Of a stretch of 64,000 nucleotides of DNA, positions 57,152 to 64,000 are shown piece by piece. The position numbers and the translations under genes were made by a program. The notes beneath the pieces were generated by a model that saw only the letters and a list, made by a program, of their open reading frames with translations, made no database searches and was not told the DNA's origin. The stretch is from positions 1-64,000 of the forward strand of contig NZ_WMIF01000001.1 of assembly GCF_009711185.1 (NCBI RefSeq), in the 5' to 3' direction. This DNA is from Paracoccus limosus. GTDB taxonomy: Bacteria; Pseudomonadota; Alphaproteobacteria; Rhodobacterales; Rhodobacteraceae. Positions within the stretch are counted from its first letter, which is position 1, and each line of letters begins with the position of its first letter.

Positions 57152-57939
57152 GCGAACAGCCGTTCATGCAGCTCTATGTCGCGGACTATCTGGCCGACAC
57201 GCTGGACCTCTCTACGGTTGAGCACGGGGCCTATCTGCTCATCCTGATGACCATGTGGCGCCATGACGCACGGCTGCCAAATGACATGGCAAAACTGGCC
57301 CGGATCGCCCGCATGTCGGTGACGAAATTCAAGCCGGTCTGGGCCGAAATCAGCCGGTTTTTCGAGGTCGATGGGGACGCCATCACCAACCGCCGACTTT
57401 CAAAAGAGCACGAAAAAGCTCGCAAAAAAAGTGAGGTTCGCGCAACGGCTGGAAAGGCAGGCGGACATGCTAAAGCATTGAAGGATAAGGAAGCGGCATA
57501 TGGCAATTGCCATGCGGATGCCGTGGCATCTTCTTCAGAAGCCAGAGTCAGAAGTCAGAAAGAAGAAGATGATGATGATGATAGGCGCGCGGACGCAAGC
57601 GAGCCTGACGGGCTCATGTCCGACGCCTGCCGCGCCGCTGGGGTCGCGTTCGGCTCACTTACCGGATCGGGAGGCCGGTTCGGAATGTCGCCGAAGGAGG
57701 TCGATGCCCTGCGCCGCTGGCAGCAAGACCTAGGCCTGACGCCGGATCAGATCATCGCGTCCATCACCGATCAGGCCGTCCGCCTCCGGTCACCGCCAAG
57801 GTCGATGACCTATTTCACGCCCGGCTTGCAGCAGCTCGCGGCCGAGCTGACCGCCCCGCCGATTGCGGCAGCGCCCACCCCCCGACAGCATAGGCCAACC
57901 GGCCACGGCATCACGATCAACCCCGAGGATTTCCAATGA
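57148..57939 (+). CDS. DUF1376 phage replication protein
   Basis: 263 residues. The first 90 residues carry DUF1376 (F-M-Q-L-Y-V-A-D-Y-L-A-D-T-L-D-L-S-T-V-E-H-G-A-Y-L-L-I-L is the start; then W-R-H-D-A-R-L-P-N-D-M-A-K-L-A-R), a domain common in phage replication-initiator or helicase-loader regions. A Lys/Asp-rich linker follows (about 90-150) and then a helical C-terminal part. Role in replication is from family context, not proven. Confidence 0.85.
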   Translation: MSEQPFMQLYVADYLADTLDLSTVEHGAYLLILMTMWRHDARLPNDMAKLARIARMSVTKFKPVWAEISRFFEVDGDAITNRRLSKEHEKARKKSEVRATAGKAGGHAKALKDKEAAYGNCHADAVASSSEARVRSQKEEDDDDDRRADASEPDGLMSDACRAAGVAFGSLTGSGGRFGMSPKEVDALRRWQQDLGLTPDQIIASITDQAVRLRSPPRSMTYFTPGLQQLAAELTAPPIAAAPTPRQHRPTGHGITINPEDFQ

Positions 57940-58592
57940 GCGCCGCAAAAACCGCCGATCTGTCCCAGCGCTTCAACCGTTGGCTGCAACGGTTCAGCCC
58001 ACCCCGGCAGATCGCCGACAAGCCCGAGGTGATGGCCGATGAAGCCAAGGCGCTGTTCGGAATCTTCTTGGATCATGCCCCAGATCACGACTGGCAGGTC
58101 TGGTGGGACAAGGCGATCCGCGCCCTAGAAGCCAGCATGACCACGCGCAGCTGGCCGGCCCCGGGTGAGGTGGTTCGGGCCTGCCGTGGGGCGCAGGCAG
58201 TGACGCCCGCCAGCGATGCGGCGATTAACCAGCGCGGAGAAAGCGCGGCAATCGAAATGCTGTCCGACTGGTTTGGCAAATTCAAATCCCAGATGCCCGG
58301 CATGGGCAGATCCGACCGAACCGACGCGATGATTCGTCGCGGTGTCCTGCGCAATGAGCGCGAAGCCCGGTTCTATGGCTTTGCACTGTCGCCGGCGGCG
58401 ATGGAGCGGATCCGCGAACAGGAGCCCAGCCGGTCCGAGTGGGATCATCACGTTGAGGTCATGGCACGCTTGTCGCGTCGAGATCCAGACGCTGTTGATT
58501 TCGAGTTGCAGGATGACCAGCGCCGGAATGCCGGGACGTTCCGCTCTGCGGCAGACGTGTTGAGCGCCAGCCGGCCAGAGGCGGCAGAATGA
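57936..58592 (+). CDS. hypothetical phage protein behind DUF1376
   Basis: 218 residues, mostly helical. The first part (R-F-N-R-W-L-Q-R-F-S-P-P near 11-22) with D-W-Q-V-W-W-D-K-A-I-R-A-L-E and R-S-W-P-A-P-G-E-V-V-R-A-C resembles small phage proteins that accompany a replication initiator and may load a helicase. No ATPase motif is visible. Overlaps both neighbours by 4 bp. Confidence 0.6.
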   Translation: MSAAKTADLSQRFNRWLQRFSPPRQIADKPEVMADEAKALFGIFLDHAPDHDWQVWWDKAIRALEASMTTRSWPAPGEVVRACRGAQAVTPASDAAINQRGESAAIEMLSDWFGKFKSQMPGMGRSDRTDAMIRRGVLRNEREARFYGFALSPAAMERIREQEPSRSEWDHHVEVMARLSRRDPDAVDFELQDDQRRNAGTFRSAADVLSASRPEAAE

Positions 58593-59200
58593 GCAGGATT
58601 GATCGTCTCGTTGGTCAGGTCATCGCCTCTGGCGCGCTGAGCAAGGCCGAGAAGGCCAAGCGGCGCAAGGACACGGCCGAGGGCCAGAAGAAGCTGAAGC
58701 ACGCCGAGCGCGACCGCCTGCGCCTCGCAGCTGCTGCCGAGATCTGGGAGGACCGCGAGGGCAAGGCCCGGCCCACGCCGCAGCGCAAGCTCAAGGGCGT
58801 GTTCAGCTTGCGAGATGGCGATGAGGCTGGCGTAGCTGTGGCGACCGACAGCGCATCCTGCACGCTCGACGCGCTGGCCACTCGGGGCGTCATCACGGCA
58901 CGGCAGCGCGAGGCCGGGCAGGAGTTCGAGAGCGCGGCTCGTGGCGTCATGGGCTCGCCCGCTGGCCGGTCCTGCGTAGATTTCTCGCCCGCTGGCCATG
59001 ACGGGGATGACGACGAGGACGCGGCAATCACGGCCAAGCGCCGGTGGGACAGCCTGCGCCGCATGATCCGGCCCGACGATCGGCGCGAGCTGCTGGCGGT
59101 CTGCTGGGAGGGTGCCGCGCCGCGCAGCATGGATCGGTTGCGCCGTGGTCTGGATGCCGTGGCCGATTGGGCCGGTCTGGAGCCTGAGCGAAAGATCTAG
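58589..59200 (+). CDS. last early gene, candidate late-gene regulator
   Basis: 203 residues. A basic coiled region (about 18-50), a middle rich in Ala/Asp, and a conserved-looking C-terminal part R-W-D-S-L-R-R-M-I-R-P-D-D-R-R, L-L-A-V-C-W-E, R-R-G-L-D-A-V-A-D-W. The end resembles DUF6456-type regions of alphaproteobacterial phage proteins. Its place, the last gene before a terminator that precedes packaging genes, is that of Q-like antiterminators or late activators; this is inference. Confidence 0.55.
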   Translation: MSRIDRLVGQVIASGALSKAEKAKRRKDTAEGQKKLKHAERDRLRLAAAAEIWEDREGKARPTPQRKLKGVFSLRDGDEAGVAVATDSASCTLDALATRGVITARQREAGQEFESAARGVMGSPAGRSCVDFSPAGHDGDDDEDAAITAKRRWDSLRRMIRPDDRRELLAVCWEGAAPRSMDRLRRGLDAVADWAGLEPERKI

Positions 59201-59258
59201 TTGCGCGACCGTTTTGCGCGTGCTACTTCTGCGGGTGACGGATTATGTCCAGTTGTAT

Positions 59259-59284
59259 GGCCCTGCGAAAACGCGGGGCCTTTT
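59259..59284 (+). terminator. Rho-independent terminator between early and late genes
   Basis: GGCCCTGCG, loop AAAA, CGCGGGGCC, then TTTT. It is located about 60 bases past the last early gene and about 175 bases before the terminase region, the position where lambda-type phages place the site for late antitermination. Confidence 0.85.
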
Positions 59285-59458
59285 GCATTTCCCCGGCCCG
59301 CTTCCCGCAGGCAAAGCCGCTAGCCTGAAATCACCGACCTGCGCGCGAGCGTGAACTGATCCGGGCCGGGCGCTTCGGCGTCATAGTTGTGGATCGGAGG
59401 CGGGAAGCGGTAACCACCACGACAGCAGAGGCGCCGACCTGGAGGTCAGCGGGACGCT
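59285..59458 (+). other. leader between the terminator and the packaging genes
   Basis: 174 bases with no frame I would support. A short perfect stem, GACCT-GG-AGGTC, lies just before the next start. A pac or cos site may be near here, but none can be recognised by eye. Confidence 0.4.
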
Positions 59459-59755
59459 ATGGACAGTAAACAAGTGGCCCCTGCTGCAAAGCGCCGGCCG
59501 CCGAGCGCCGGAAAGGGTCGCCCGAAGGGGTCGCAGAACAAGACCACGGCGCTGCTCAAGGACGCGATCTTGCAGGCAGCGGAACAGGCCGGCGGCGGCT
59601 CGGGGCTCGTGGGTTATCTCACTGCTCAGGCCATGGCCAACCCGGGGCCGTTCATGTCGTTGCTGGGCAAGGTTCTGCCCATGCAGATCCAGGGCGATCC
59701 CGACGCCCCTATCGTCGCCGTGATTGAGCGCCGCATTGTCAAAGCTGGTGATTGA
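59459..59755 (+). CDS. candidate small terminase subunit
   Basis: 98 residues. N-terminal A-G-K-G-R-P-K-G-S-Q-N-K-T-T-A is an AT-hook-like, basic DNA-binding motif frequently seen in proteins encoded immediately before the large terminase; the C-terminus is helical then beta (P-I-V-A-V-I-E-R-R-I-V). It overlaps the large-subunit gene. The identity is by position and DNA-binding motif only. Confidence 0.55.
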   Translation: MDSKQVAPAAKRRPPSAGKGRPKGSQNKTTALLKDAILQAAEQAGGGSGLVGYLTAQAMANPGPFMSLLGKVLPMQIQGDPDAPIVAVIERRIVKAGD

Positions 59756-61055
59756 CACCGCCGAGGTGTTTCTGCCGCTGCTGGAGCCAGCGCGATACAA
59801 GGGCGCCCACGGCGGGCGAGGTTCGGGCAAATCGCAGTTCTTCGCCGGCCTTCTGGTCGAAGACAGCATGGCCGCGCCCGGCGAAATGGGCGAGGGCCTC
59901 AAGTCGGTCTGCATCCGGGAGGTGCAGAAGTCGCTCAAGCACTCGGCCAAGAGCCTGATCGAATCCACGCTGCGCCGGCACGGGCTTGGCGAGCGCGACG
60001 GGTTCAAGATTTTCAACGAGGTCATCAAGACCCCCGGCGATGGTCTGGTAATCTTTCAGGGGATGCAGGATCACACCGCCGACAGCATCAAGTCGCTGGA
60101 AGGCTTCCACCGAGCATGGACCGAGGAAGCGCAAAGCCTGTCGAAGTTCTCGCTCGACCTGCTCCGCCCCACGATCCGCTGGGAGGACGCTCAGCGCGGG
60201 CTGGCATCGCAGCTGTGGTTCAGCTGGAACCCCCGCCGCAAGACTGATGCGATTGAGTTCCTGCGGGGCGCATCCGCTCCACCCGATGCATGCGTGGTCC
60301 GGGCAAACTGGTCTGACAACCCTTGGTTCCCCGGCGTGCTGGACGCGGAGCGCGCATCAACGCTGGCCGCCGACCCGGACGGATACGACCATATCTGGGA
60401 GGGTGGCTTTGCCACCGCCACGACGGGCGCCTATTTCGCGCGCCACCTTGCCGAGGCGAAGGCGCAGCGCAGAATCGGAAATGTCGCGGCAGATCCGCTG
60501 ATGGAGGTCCGGGCCTACTTCGATATCGGCGGCACCGGCGCCAAGGCAGATGCGACCGCGATCTGGCTGGTGCAGTTCGTCGGGCCGGAAATCCGCGTGC
60601 TGGATTATTACGAGGCGTCGGGCCAGCCGCTCGCAACGCATGTGAAATGGCTGCGTGAGCGCGGGATCAGATCGGTTGTGCTGCCCCACGACGGTGGCAC
60701 GCACGACAAGGTTTTCTCAGTCAGCTACGAAAGCGCGCTGTCCGAGGCCGGGTTCAACGTCATCGTGGTGCCGAACCAAGGCCGGGGCGCAGCGGCGGCC
60801 CGCATTGAGGCGGTGCGCAGGCTGTTCCCGCAGATCTGGTTCAACGCCGCCACTACCGAGGCCGGGCGCGATGCTCTCGGCTGGTATCACGAGAAGCGGG
60901 ACGAGGCGCGCAACATCGGCCTCGGACCGGACCACGACTGGTCCAGCCATGGGGCCGATGCCTTTGGCCTGATGGCCGTCGCGCATGCTGACCACGGGCC
61001 GGCGCCCGACGTGTCGAAATACATGAAACTGACAGGCGGGCATTGGCTGGCATGA
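59724..61055 (+). CDS. terL: terminase large subunit
   Basis: DNA-packaging motor and nuclease. 443 residues from the TTG at 59724; a GTG at 59748 is an alternative start, and both lack a good ribosome site, so coupling with the upstream gene is likely. Walker A G-G-R-G-S-G-K-S at 30-37, Walker B F-H-R-A-W-T-E-E-A-Q (about 128-137), R-I-coupling S-W-N-P and the nuclease D in Y-F-D-I-G-G-T-G-A-K-A-D-A-T. PBSX-type family. Confidence 0.92.
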   Translation: MSAALSKLVIDTAEVFLPLLEPARYKGAHGGRGSGKSQFFAGLLVEDSMAAPGEMGEGLKSVCIREVQKSLKHSAKSLIESTLRRHGLGERDGFKIFNEVIKTPGDGLVIFQGMQDHTADSIKSLEGFHRAWTEEAQSLSKFSLDLLRPTIRWEDAQRGLASQLWFSWNPRRKTDAIEFLRGASAPPDACVVRANWSDNPWFPGVLDAERASTLAADPDGYDHIWEGGFATATTGAYFARHLAEAKAQRRIGNVAADPLMEVRAYFDIGGTGAKADATAIWLVQFVGPEIRVLDYYEASGQPLATHVKWLRERGIRSVVLPHDGGTHDKVFSVSYESALSEAGFNVIVVPNQGRGAAAARIEAVRRLFPQIWFNAATTEAGRDALGWYHEKRDEARNIGLGPDHDWSSHGADAFGLMAVAHADHGPAPDVSKYMKLTGGHWLA

Positions 61056-62992
61056 CTGACGATGAAAAAATCATCGCCTTGGCCCGTCGCCGCATGGACG
61101 ATGCCGCCTCGGCCGATGCGCTGAACCGCGAGGAAGCGCAGGACGACCTTCGCTTTCTGATCGGCGATCAGTGGCCGGAGGAAGTTCGCGCGCAGCGCGA
61201 GCTGGAAGGCAAGCCCTGCCTGACGTTCAACGGTCTGTCGCAGTTCGTGCGCCGGGTGACGGGCCAGATCCGCGCCATGAACCCGGCCATCCGGGTGATC
61301 CCGGCAGACGGCAGCGCATCGCCCGATGTGGCCGAGATCATGGCCGGGATGATCCGGCAGATCGAATACGAGTGCGACGGCACCAGCGTCTATGAGCGGG
61401 CGGGCGAATTGGCGGCGGCTTGCGGCATCGGGAACTTCCGCATCCGGGCGGATTACGCCGATCCCATGTCGTTCGATCAGGAGTGCCTGATTGAGCGAAT
61501 CCACAACCCGTTCGCGGTGTTCTGGGATCCGATGGCCAAGCAGCCCGACCGCAGCGATGCGCGTTTTTGCTTTATCGCAGACGACATGCTGGTCGAGGAT
61601 TTCAAGGAGCAATTCCCCGACGCGCGCGTGATGGACGCGACCACCGACCACCACATGCTGGGGCTCGCGCACTGGCTGCATGGTGAGCGGATCACCGTCG
61701 CCGAATACTACTGGATCGAGGATCGCGAGGTCACCATCGGGCTGATGGCCGACGGCAGCGTGGTGGAAAGCCCAGCCGCGCCGCTCGCCCCGATCAAGAC
61801 GCGCAAGACCAAGGTGCCGGCGGTCAAATGGGCCAAGATCAGCGGCGCCGAGGTACTGGAAGGCCCGCTAGACGTGCCGACGCGCTACATGCCTGTGGTC
61901 GCGGTCACCGGCGAGGAATGGCCAGTCGGCGAGGCTCTGTATCGGTCGAGCGTGATCCGGTTCGCGAAGGACGCGCAGCAGCTCTACAACATGAGCCGCA
62001 CCGAAAACGCCGAGGTGATCCGGCTGCAATCCAAGGCGCCCTATATCGGTACGCTCAAGCAGTTTCAGGGGCTGGAGTCGGTCTGGGCCAAGGCCAACAG
62101 CACGACCGCGCCGTTCATCCCCTACAACCCCGACCCGGCGGCGCCGGGTCGACCCCAGCGCGAACAGCCGCCGGTGCCATCGCAGGCTTTCCTGAGCGAG
62201 ATCCAGCTGGCCGCCGAGGACATGAAGCGCACCACGGGCATTTACGATGCCAGCCTCGGGGCTAAATCGAATGAGACGAGCGGCGTTGCCATCCAGCAGC
62301 GCCAGCAGGAGGCTGAGCAGGCGAATAGCGTCTACGCCGACAACGTGGCCAAGGCAGTGGCGCGCGCTGGCCGCATCTTGGTCGACATGATCCCCCGGGT
62401 CTATGACACGCAGCGCATGGTCCGCATCCTCGGTGAGGACGACGAGGAAAAGCTGGTCACGATCAACAGCGTCGCTCTGACGCAAACCGGGGTGCAGCCG
62501 GTCAATGACGTGACCATCGGCAAATACGATGTGCGCCTGTCGGTCGGCCCGAACTACCAGACCAAGCGAGAGCAGGCCGCCGAGGGCATGGCCGCATTCG
62601 TGCAGGCTTACCCGGCCGCCGCGCCGCTGATCGGCGACCTTTACGTCAAAGCGCAGGAGTGGCCCGAAGCCGACCGCATCGCCGAGCGCCTGAAACGCGC
62701 CGTGCCACCGAACGTGCTGGGCGAGGACGATCAGGACCAGTCACCAGAGGCGCAGGCGCAGCGTCAGCAGGCGATGCAGCAGCAGGCCCAGCAGGCGCAG
62801 ATGCAGCAAGGCGCCGCGCAGATCGACTTGGCAGAAAAGCAGGCGCGGGCGCGCAAGGCCGACGCCGATGCCGTCAAAGCTGAGGCCGAGGCCGAAAAGG
62901 CCCAGCTTGAGCTGATGCAGATGAGGGCCGCCATGGCCATCGGAATGCCGGTGAACCCGGTTCTAGCCCCGCAGGGCATCCCCACCAACTGA
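61052..62992 (+). CDS. phage portal protein, P22-like
   Basis: Forms the dodecameric DNA entry port of the head. 646 residues from 61052 (ATGA overlap with terL). P22 gp1-like features: D-D-L-R-F-L-I-G-D-Q-W near 30-40, L-T-F-N-G-L-S-Q-F-V-R-R-V-T-G, and R-F-A-K-D-A-Q-Q-L-Y-N-M-S-R-T-E (the conserved portal core). The last 100 residues are Gln/Ala-rich and coiled coil, like the P22 barrel. Confidence 0.93.
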   Translation: MTDDEKIIALARRRMDDAASADALNREEAQDDLRFLIGDQWPEEVRAQRELEGKPCLTFNGLSQFVRRVTGQIRAMNPAIRVIPADGSASPDVAEIMAGMIRQIEYECDGTSVYERAGELAAACGIGNFRIRADYADPMSFDQECLIERIHNPFAVFWDPMAKQPDRSDARFCFIADDMLVEDFKEQFPDARVMDATTDHHMLGLAHWLHGERITVAEYYWIEDREVTIGLMADGSVVESPAAPLAPIKTRKTKVPAVKWAKISGAEVLEGPLDVPTRYMPVVAVTGEEWPVGEALYRSSVIRFAKDAQQLYNMSRTENAEVIRLQSKAPYIGTLKQFQGLESVWAKANSTTAPFIPYNPDPAAPGRPQREQPPVPSQAFLSEIQLAAEDMKRTTGIYDASLGAKSNETSGVAIQQRQQEAEQANSVYADNVAKAVARAGRILVDMIPRVYDTQRMVRILGEDDEEKLVTINSVALTQTGVQPVNDVTIGKYDVRLSVGPNYQTKREQAAEGMAAFVQAYPAAAPLIGDLYVKAQEWPEADRIAERLKRAVPPNVLGEDDQDQSPEAQAQRQQAMQQQAQQAQMQQGAAQIDLAEKQARARKADADAVKAEAEAEKAQLELMQMRAAMAIGMPVNPVLAPQGIPTN

Positions 62993-63003
62993 CAGAGGAC
63001 GCT

Positions 63004-63840
63004 ATGAGCGACGAGCAAGAGCTGGCCCCAGAGGCCGGCCAAGAAGTCGTGGCCGATGCCCAAGCGGCAGAAGGTCAGGTGAAAGACCAGACCGCCGAGG
63101 ATCAGACGGACGGCGAGCAGCCGGACGAAGAATCCGAGGATGAGAAGCGGCGCAAGGAAAGCGCCAAAGAGCGGCGAGATCGCGACAAGGCGTATAAGCA
63201 GCGCCTGCGTGACGAGGCAGACAGCGCGCGGAAGCGGGCAGACGAAGCCGAAAGCCGCCGTGAATCCATCATTCGCGCTGGACAACAGGGGGAAGCCCCT
63301 CGGCGCGAGCAATTCAGCGACCCCGCAGAATATGTGGCAGCCCAAGCCATCTGGAAGTGGCAACAGTCGGCAGCCCAGCACGCAGCGGGTGAGGCAAACA
63401 GCGCAGCAGAGCGCGAGCGCCAGCAGGCCGAACAGTTCGAGTTGGCAGAACGGCAAATTGCGCAGCAGCAGTGGACCGAGCAGCTGGTCGAAGCACGCAT
63501 GAAGTATGCGGATTTCGATGCGGTGGCGCTCGCGCCCGACGTGCCCATCACCGAGGGCATTGCCGACATCATCCGCAGCTCCGACGCTGCGGCTGATCTG
63601 GCGTATTACCTCGGCCAGAACCGCGCAGAGGCCATGCGCATCGCGCAGATGCCGCCCATGTCGGCGGCCCGCGAGCTTGGCCGCATCGAAGCGTCGCTGA
63701 CTGCCCCGAAACCCCGCACCGCAAGCACGGCTCCGCCGCCCATAACGCCCGGGAAGGCCTCGGGATCTGGCGCGAAGTCCCCCGACAAAATGTCCGCTGA
63801 GGAATACCGCGCATGGCGCGAGTCCGGCGGCAAATTCTGA
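63004..63840 (+). CDS. scaffold-like protein
   Basis: 278 residues, strongly charged: an acidic N-terminus (residues 1-45), a Lys/Arg/Glu coiled coil (about 45-85), and a helical rest with Gln/Ala-rich segments. Its position between portal and coat and its composition fit a P22-type scaffolding protein. The end R-A-W-R-E-S-G-G-K-F may be a coat-binding tail. Confidence 0.75.
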   Translation: MSDEQELAPEAGQEVVADAQAAEGQVKDQTAEDQTDGEQPDEESEDEKRRKESAKERRDRDKAYKQRLRDEADSARKRADEAESRRESIIRAGQQGEAPRREQFSDPAEYVAAQAIWKWQQSAAQHAAGEANSAAERERQQAEQFELAERQIAQQQWTEQLVEARMKYADFDAVALAPDVPITEGIADIIRSSDAAADLAYYLGQNRAEAMRIAQMPPMSAARELGRIEASLTAPKPRTASTAPPPITPGKASGSGAKSPDKMSAEEYRAWRESGGKF

Positions 63841-63851
63841 GGAAATAGGCC

Positions 63852-64000
63852 ATGGCCAACACGTTTCTAACCCCGAGCGTTTTCGCTCAAGAAGGGCTGA
63901 TGCACCTCGAAAACGAGCTGGTGCTGGGGAATGTCGTTCACACCGACTATTCCGCCGAGTTCAGCCACAAGGGCGACACGATCAGCATCCGCCGCCCGAC
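63852..64000 (+). CDS. major coat protein, P22-like (N-terminal 49 residues visible)
   Basis: Starts at ATG 63852 with GAGGAAA upstream: M-A-N-T-F-L-T-P-S-V-F-A-Q-E-G-L-M-H-L-E-N-E-L-V-L-G-N, then G-D-T-I-S-I-R-R-P. This N-terminus is that of the P22-type coat family, where A-N-T-x-L-T-P-x-x-I/V-x-x-E-A/G-L-x-x-L-E-N is standard. The gene runs off the window. Confidence 0.9.
   Translation, partial: MANTFLTPSVFAQEGLMHLENELVLGNVVHTDYSAEFSHKGDTISIRRP

Larger units (their letters stand above)
44287..64000. mobile_element. prophage integrated at tRNA-Arg (left part, runs off the window)
   Basis: From the tRNA 3' end to the right edge every recognisable gene is phage-like: integrase, excisionase-type protein, recombination genes, repressor/Cro pair, RusA, replication, terminase, portal, scaffold-like protein and coat. 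The left attachment site is expected inside the tRNA 3' half; the right one lies outside the window. The head genes are P22-like (podovirus-type portal and coat). At least 19.7 kb are present. Confidence 0.95.

Overview
The window comes from a high-GC alphaproteobacterium of the Rhodobacteraceae, most like Paracoccus. The pointers are flaF-flbT beside flagellin, an accD-folC pair, an ftsK / dapC-like / amidase / ubiH / lolA block, a GTTC-N7-GTTC type LexA box and the general protein style. The genus is an inference from gene content; no marker gene was compared.

Region 1 (1-5.3 kb) is part of a flagellar locus. fliK and flgD run leftward; a FlgJ-type rod protein, a possible FlgN-type chaperone, flagellin, flaF, flbT and a DUF1217 protein run rightward. 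An IS5-type transposase tail sits at the left edge. Region 2 (6-44.2 kb) is chromosomal core: FtsK, a PLP aminotransferase, an amidase, a UbiH-type hydroxylase, LolA, a lytic transglycosylase lipoprotein, a modE-modABC molybdate operon with a recognisable ModE site, a queuosine-precursor transporter, an envelope operon (thioesterase, MFS, mepA, phytase-like, serine hydrolase), yggT-recQ, divergent hxlR/oxidoreductase and lysR/aroE-like pairs, an MFS transporter, zapE, accD-folC, cardiolipin synthase, ilvD, a cinA-like gene with a GNAT gene, map and a LacI regulator. Between 17.7 and 18.64 kb there is a gene-poor stretch holding degenerate ~50-57 bp repeats, a 12-copy heptamer array and a compact structured element whose 18-codon frame has a ribosome-binding site complementary to essentially the whole 3' tail of 16S rRNA.

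Region 3 (44.2 kb to the right edge) is a prophage integrated at tRNA-Arg(CCT) and cut by the window end. A leftward arm (52.9-44.3 kb) carries small early proteins, an HNH enzyme, a RecE-like nuclease with a RecA-fold ATPase, a DNA-methylase-like protein, a PAPS-reductase-like protein, an excisionase-type protein and the integrase, mostly joined by 4-bp ATGA overlaps. The immunity region (52.9-55.25 kb) has a small XRE repressor, a divergent Cro-like gene and TGTGA-N4-TCACA operators placed in the spacers of two opposing promoters. It also has a LexA-type box in front of a 70-residue protein, a Panacea-domain antitoxin and an unrecognised partner that is probably a toxin. The rightward arm (55.2-64 kb) carries early genes, RusA, a DUF1376 replication protein, a terminator, then P22-like packaging and head genes: terminase, portal, scaffold-like protein and the start of the coat protein.

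The most interesting signals are the SOS-box/Panacea cassette beside a repressor with no cleavage domain, the two apparently leaderless lysogeny-switch transcripts, and the anti-16S-tail small element next to the repeat array.
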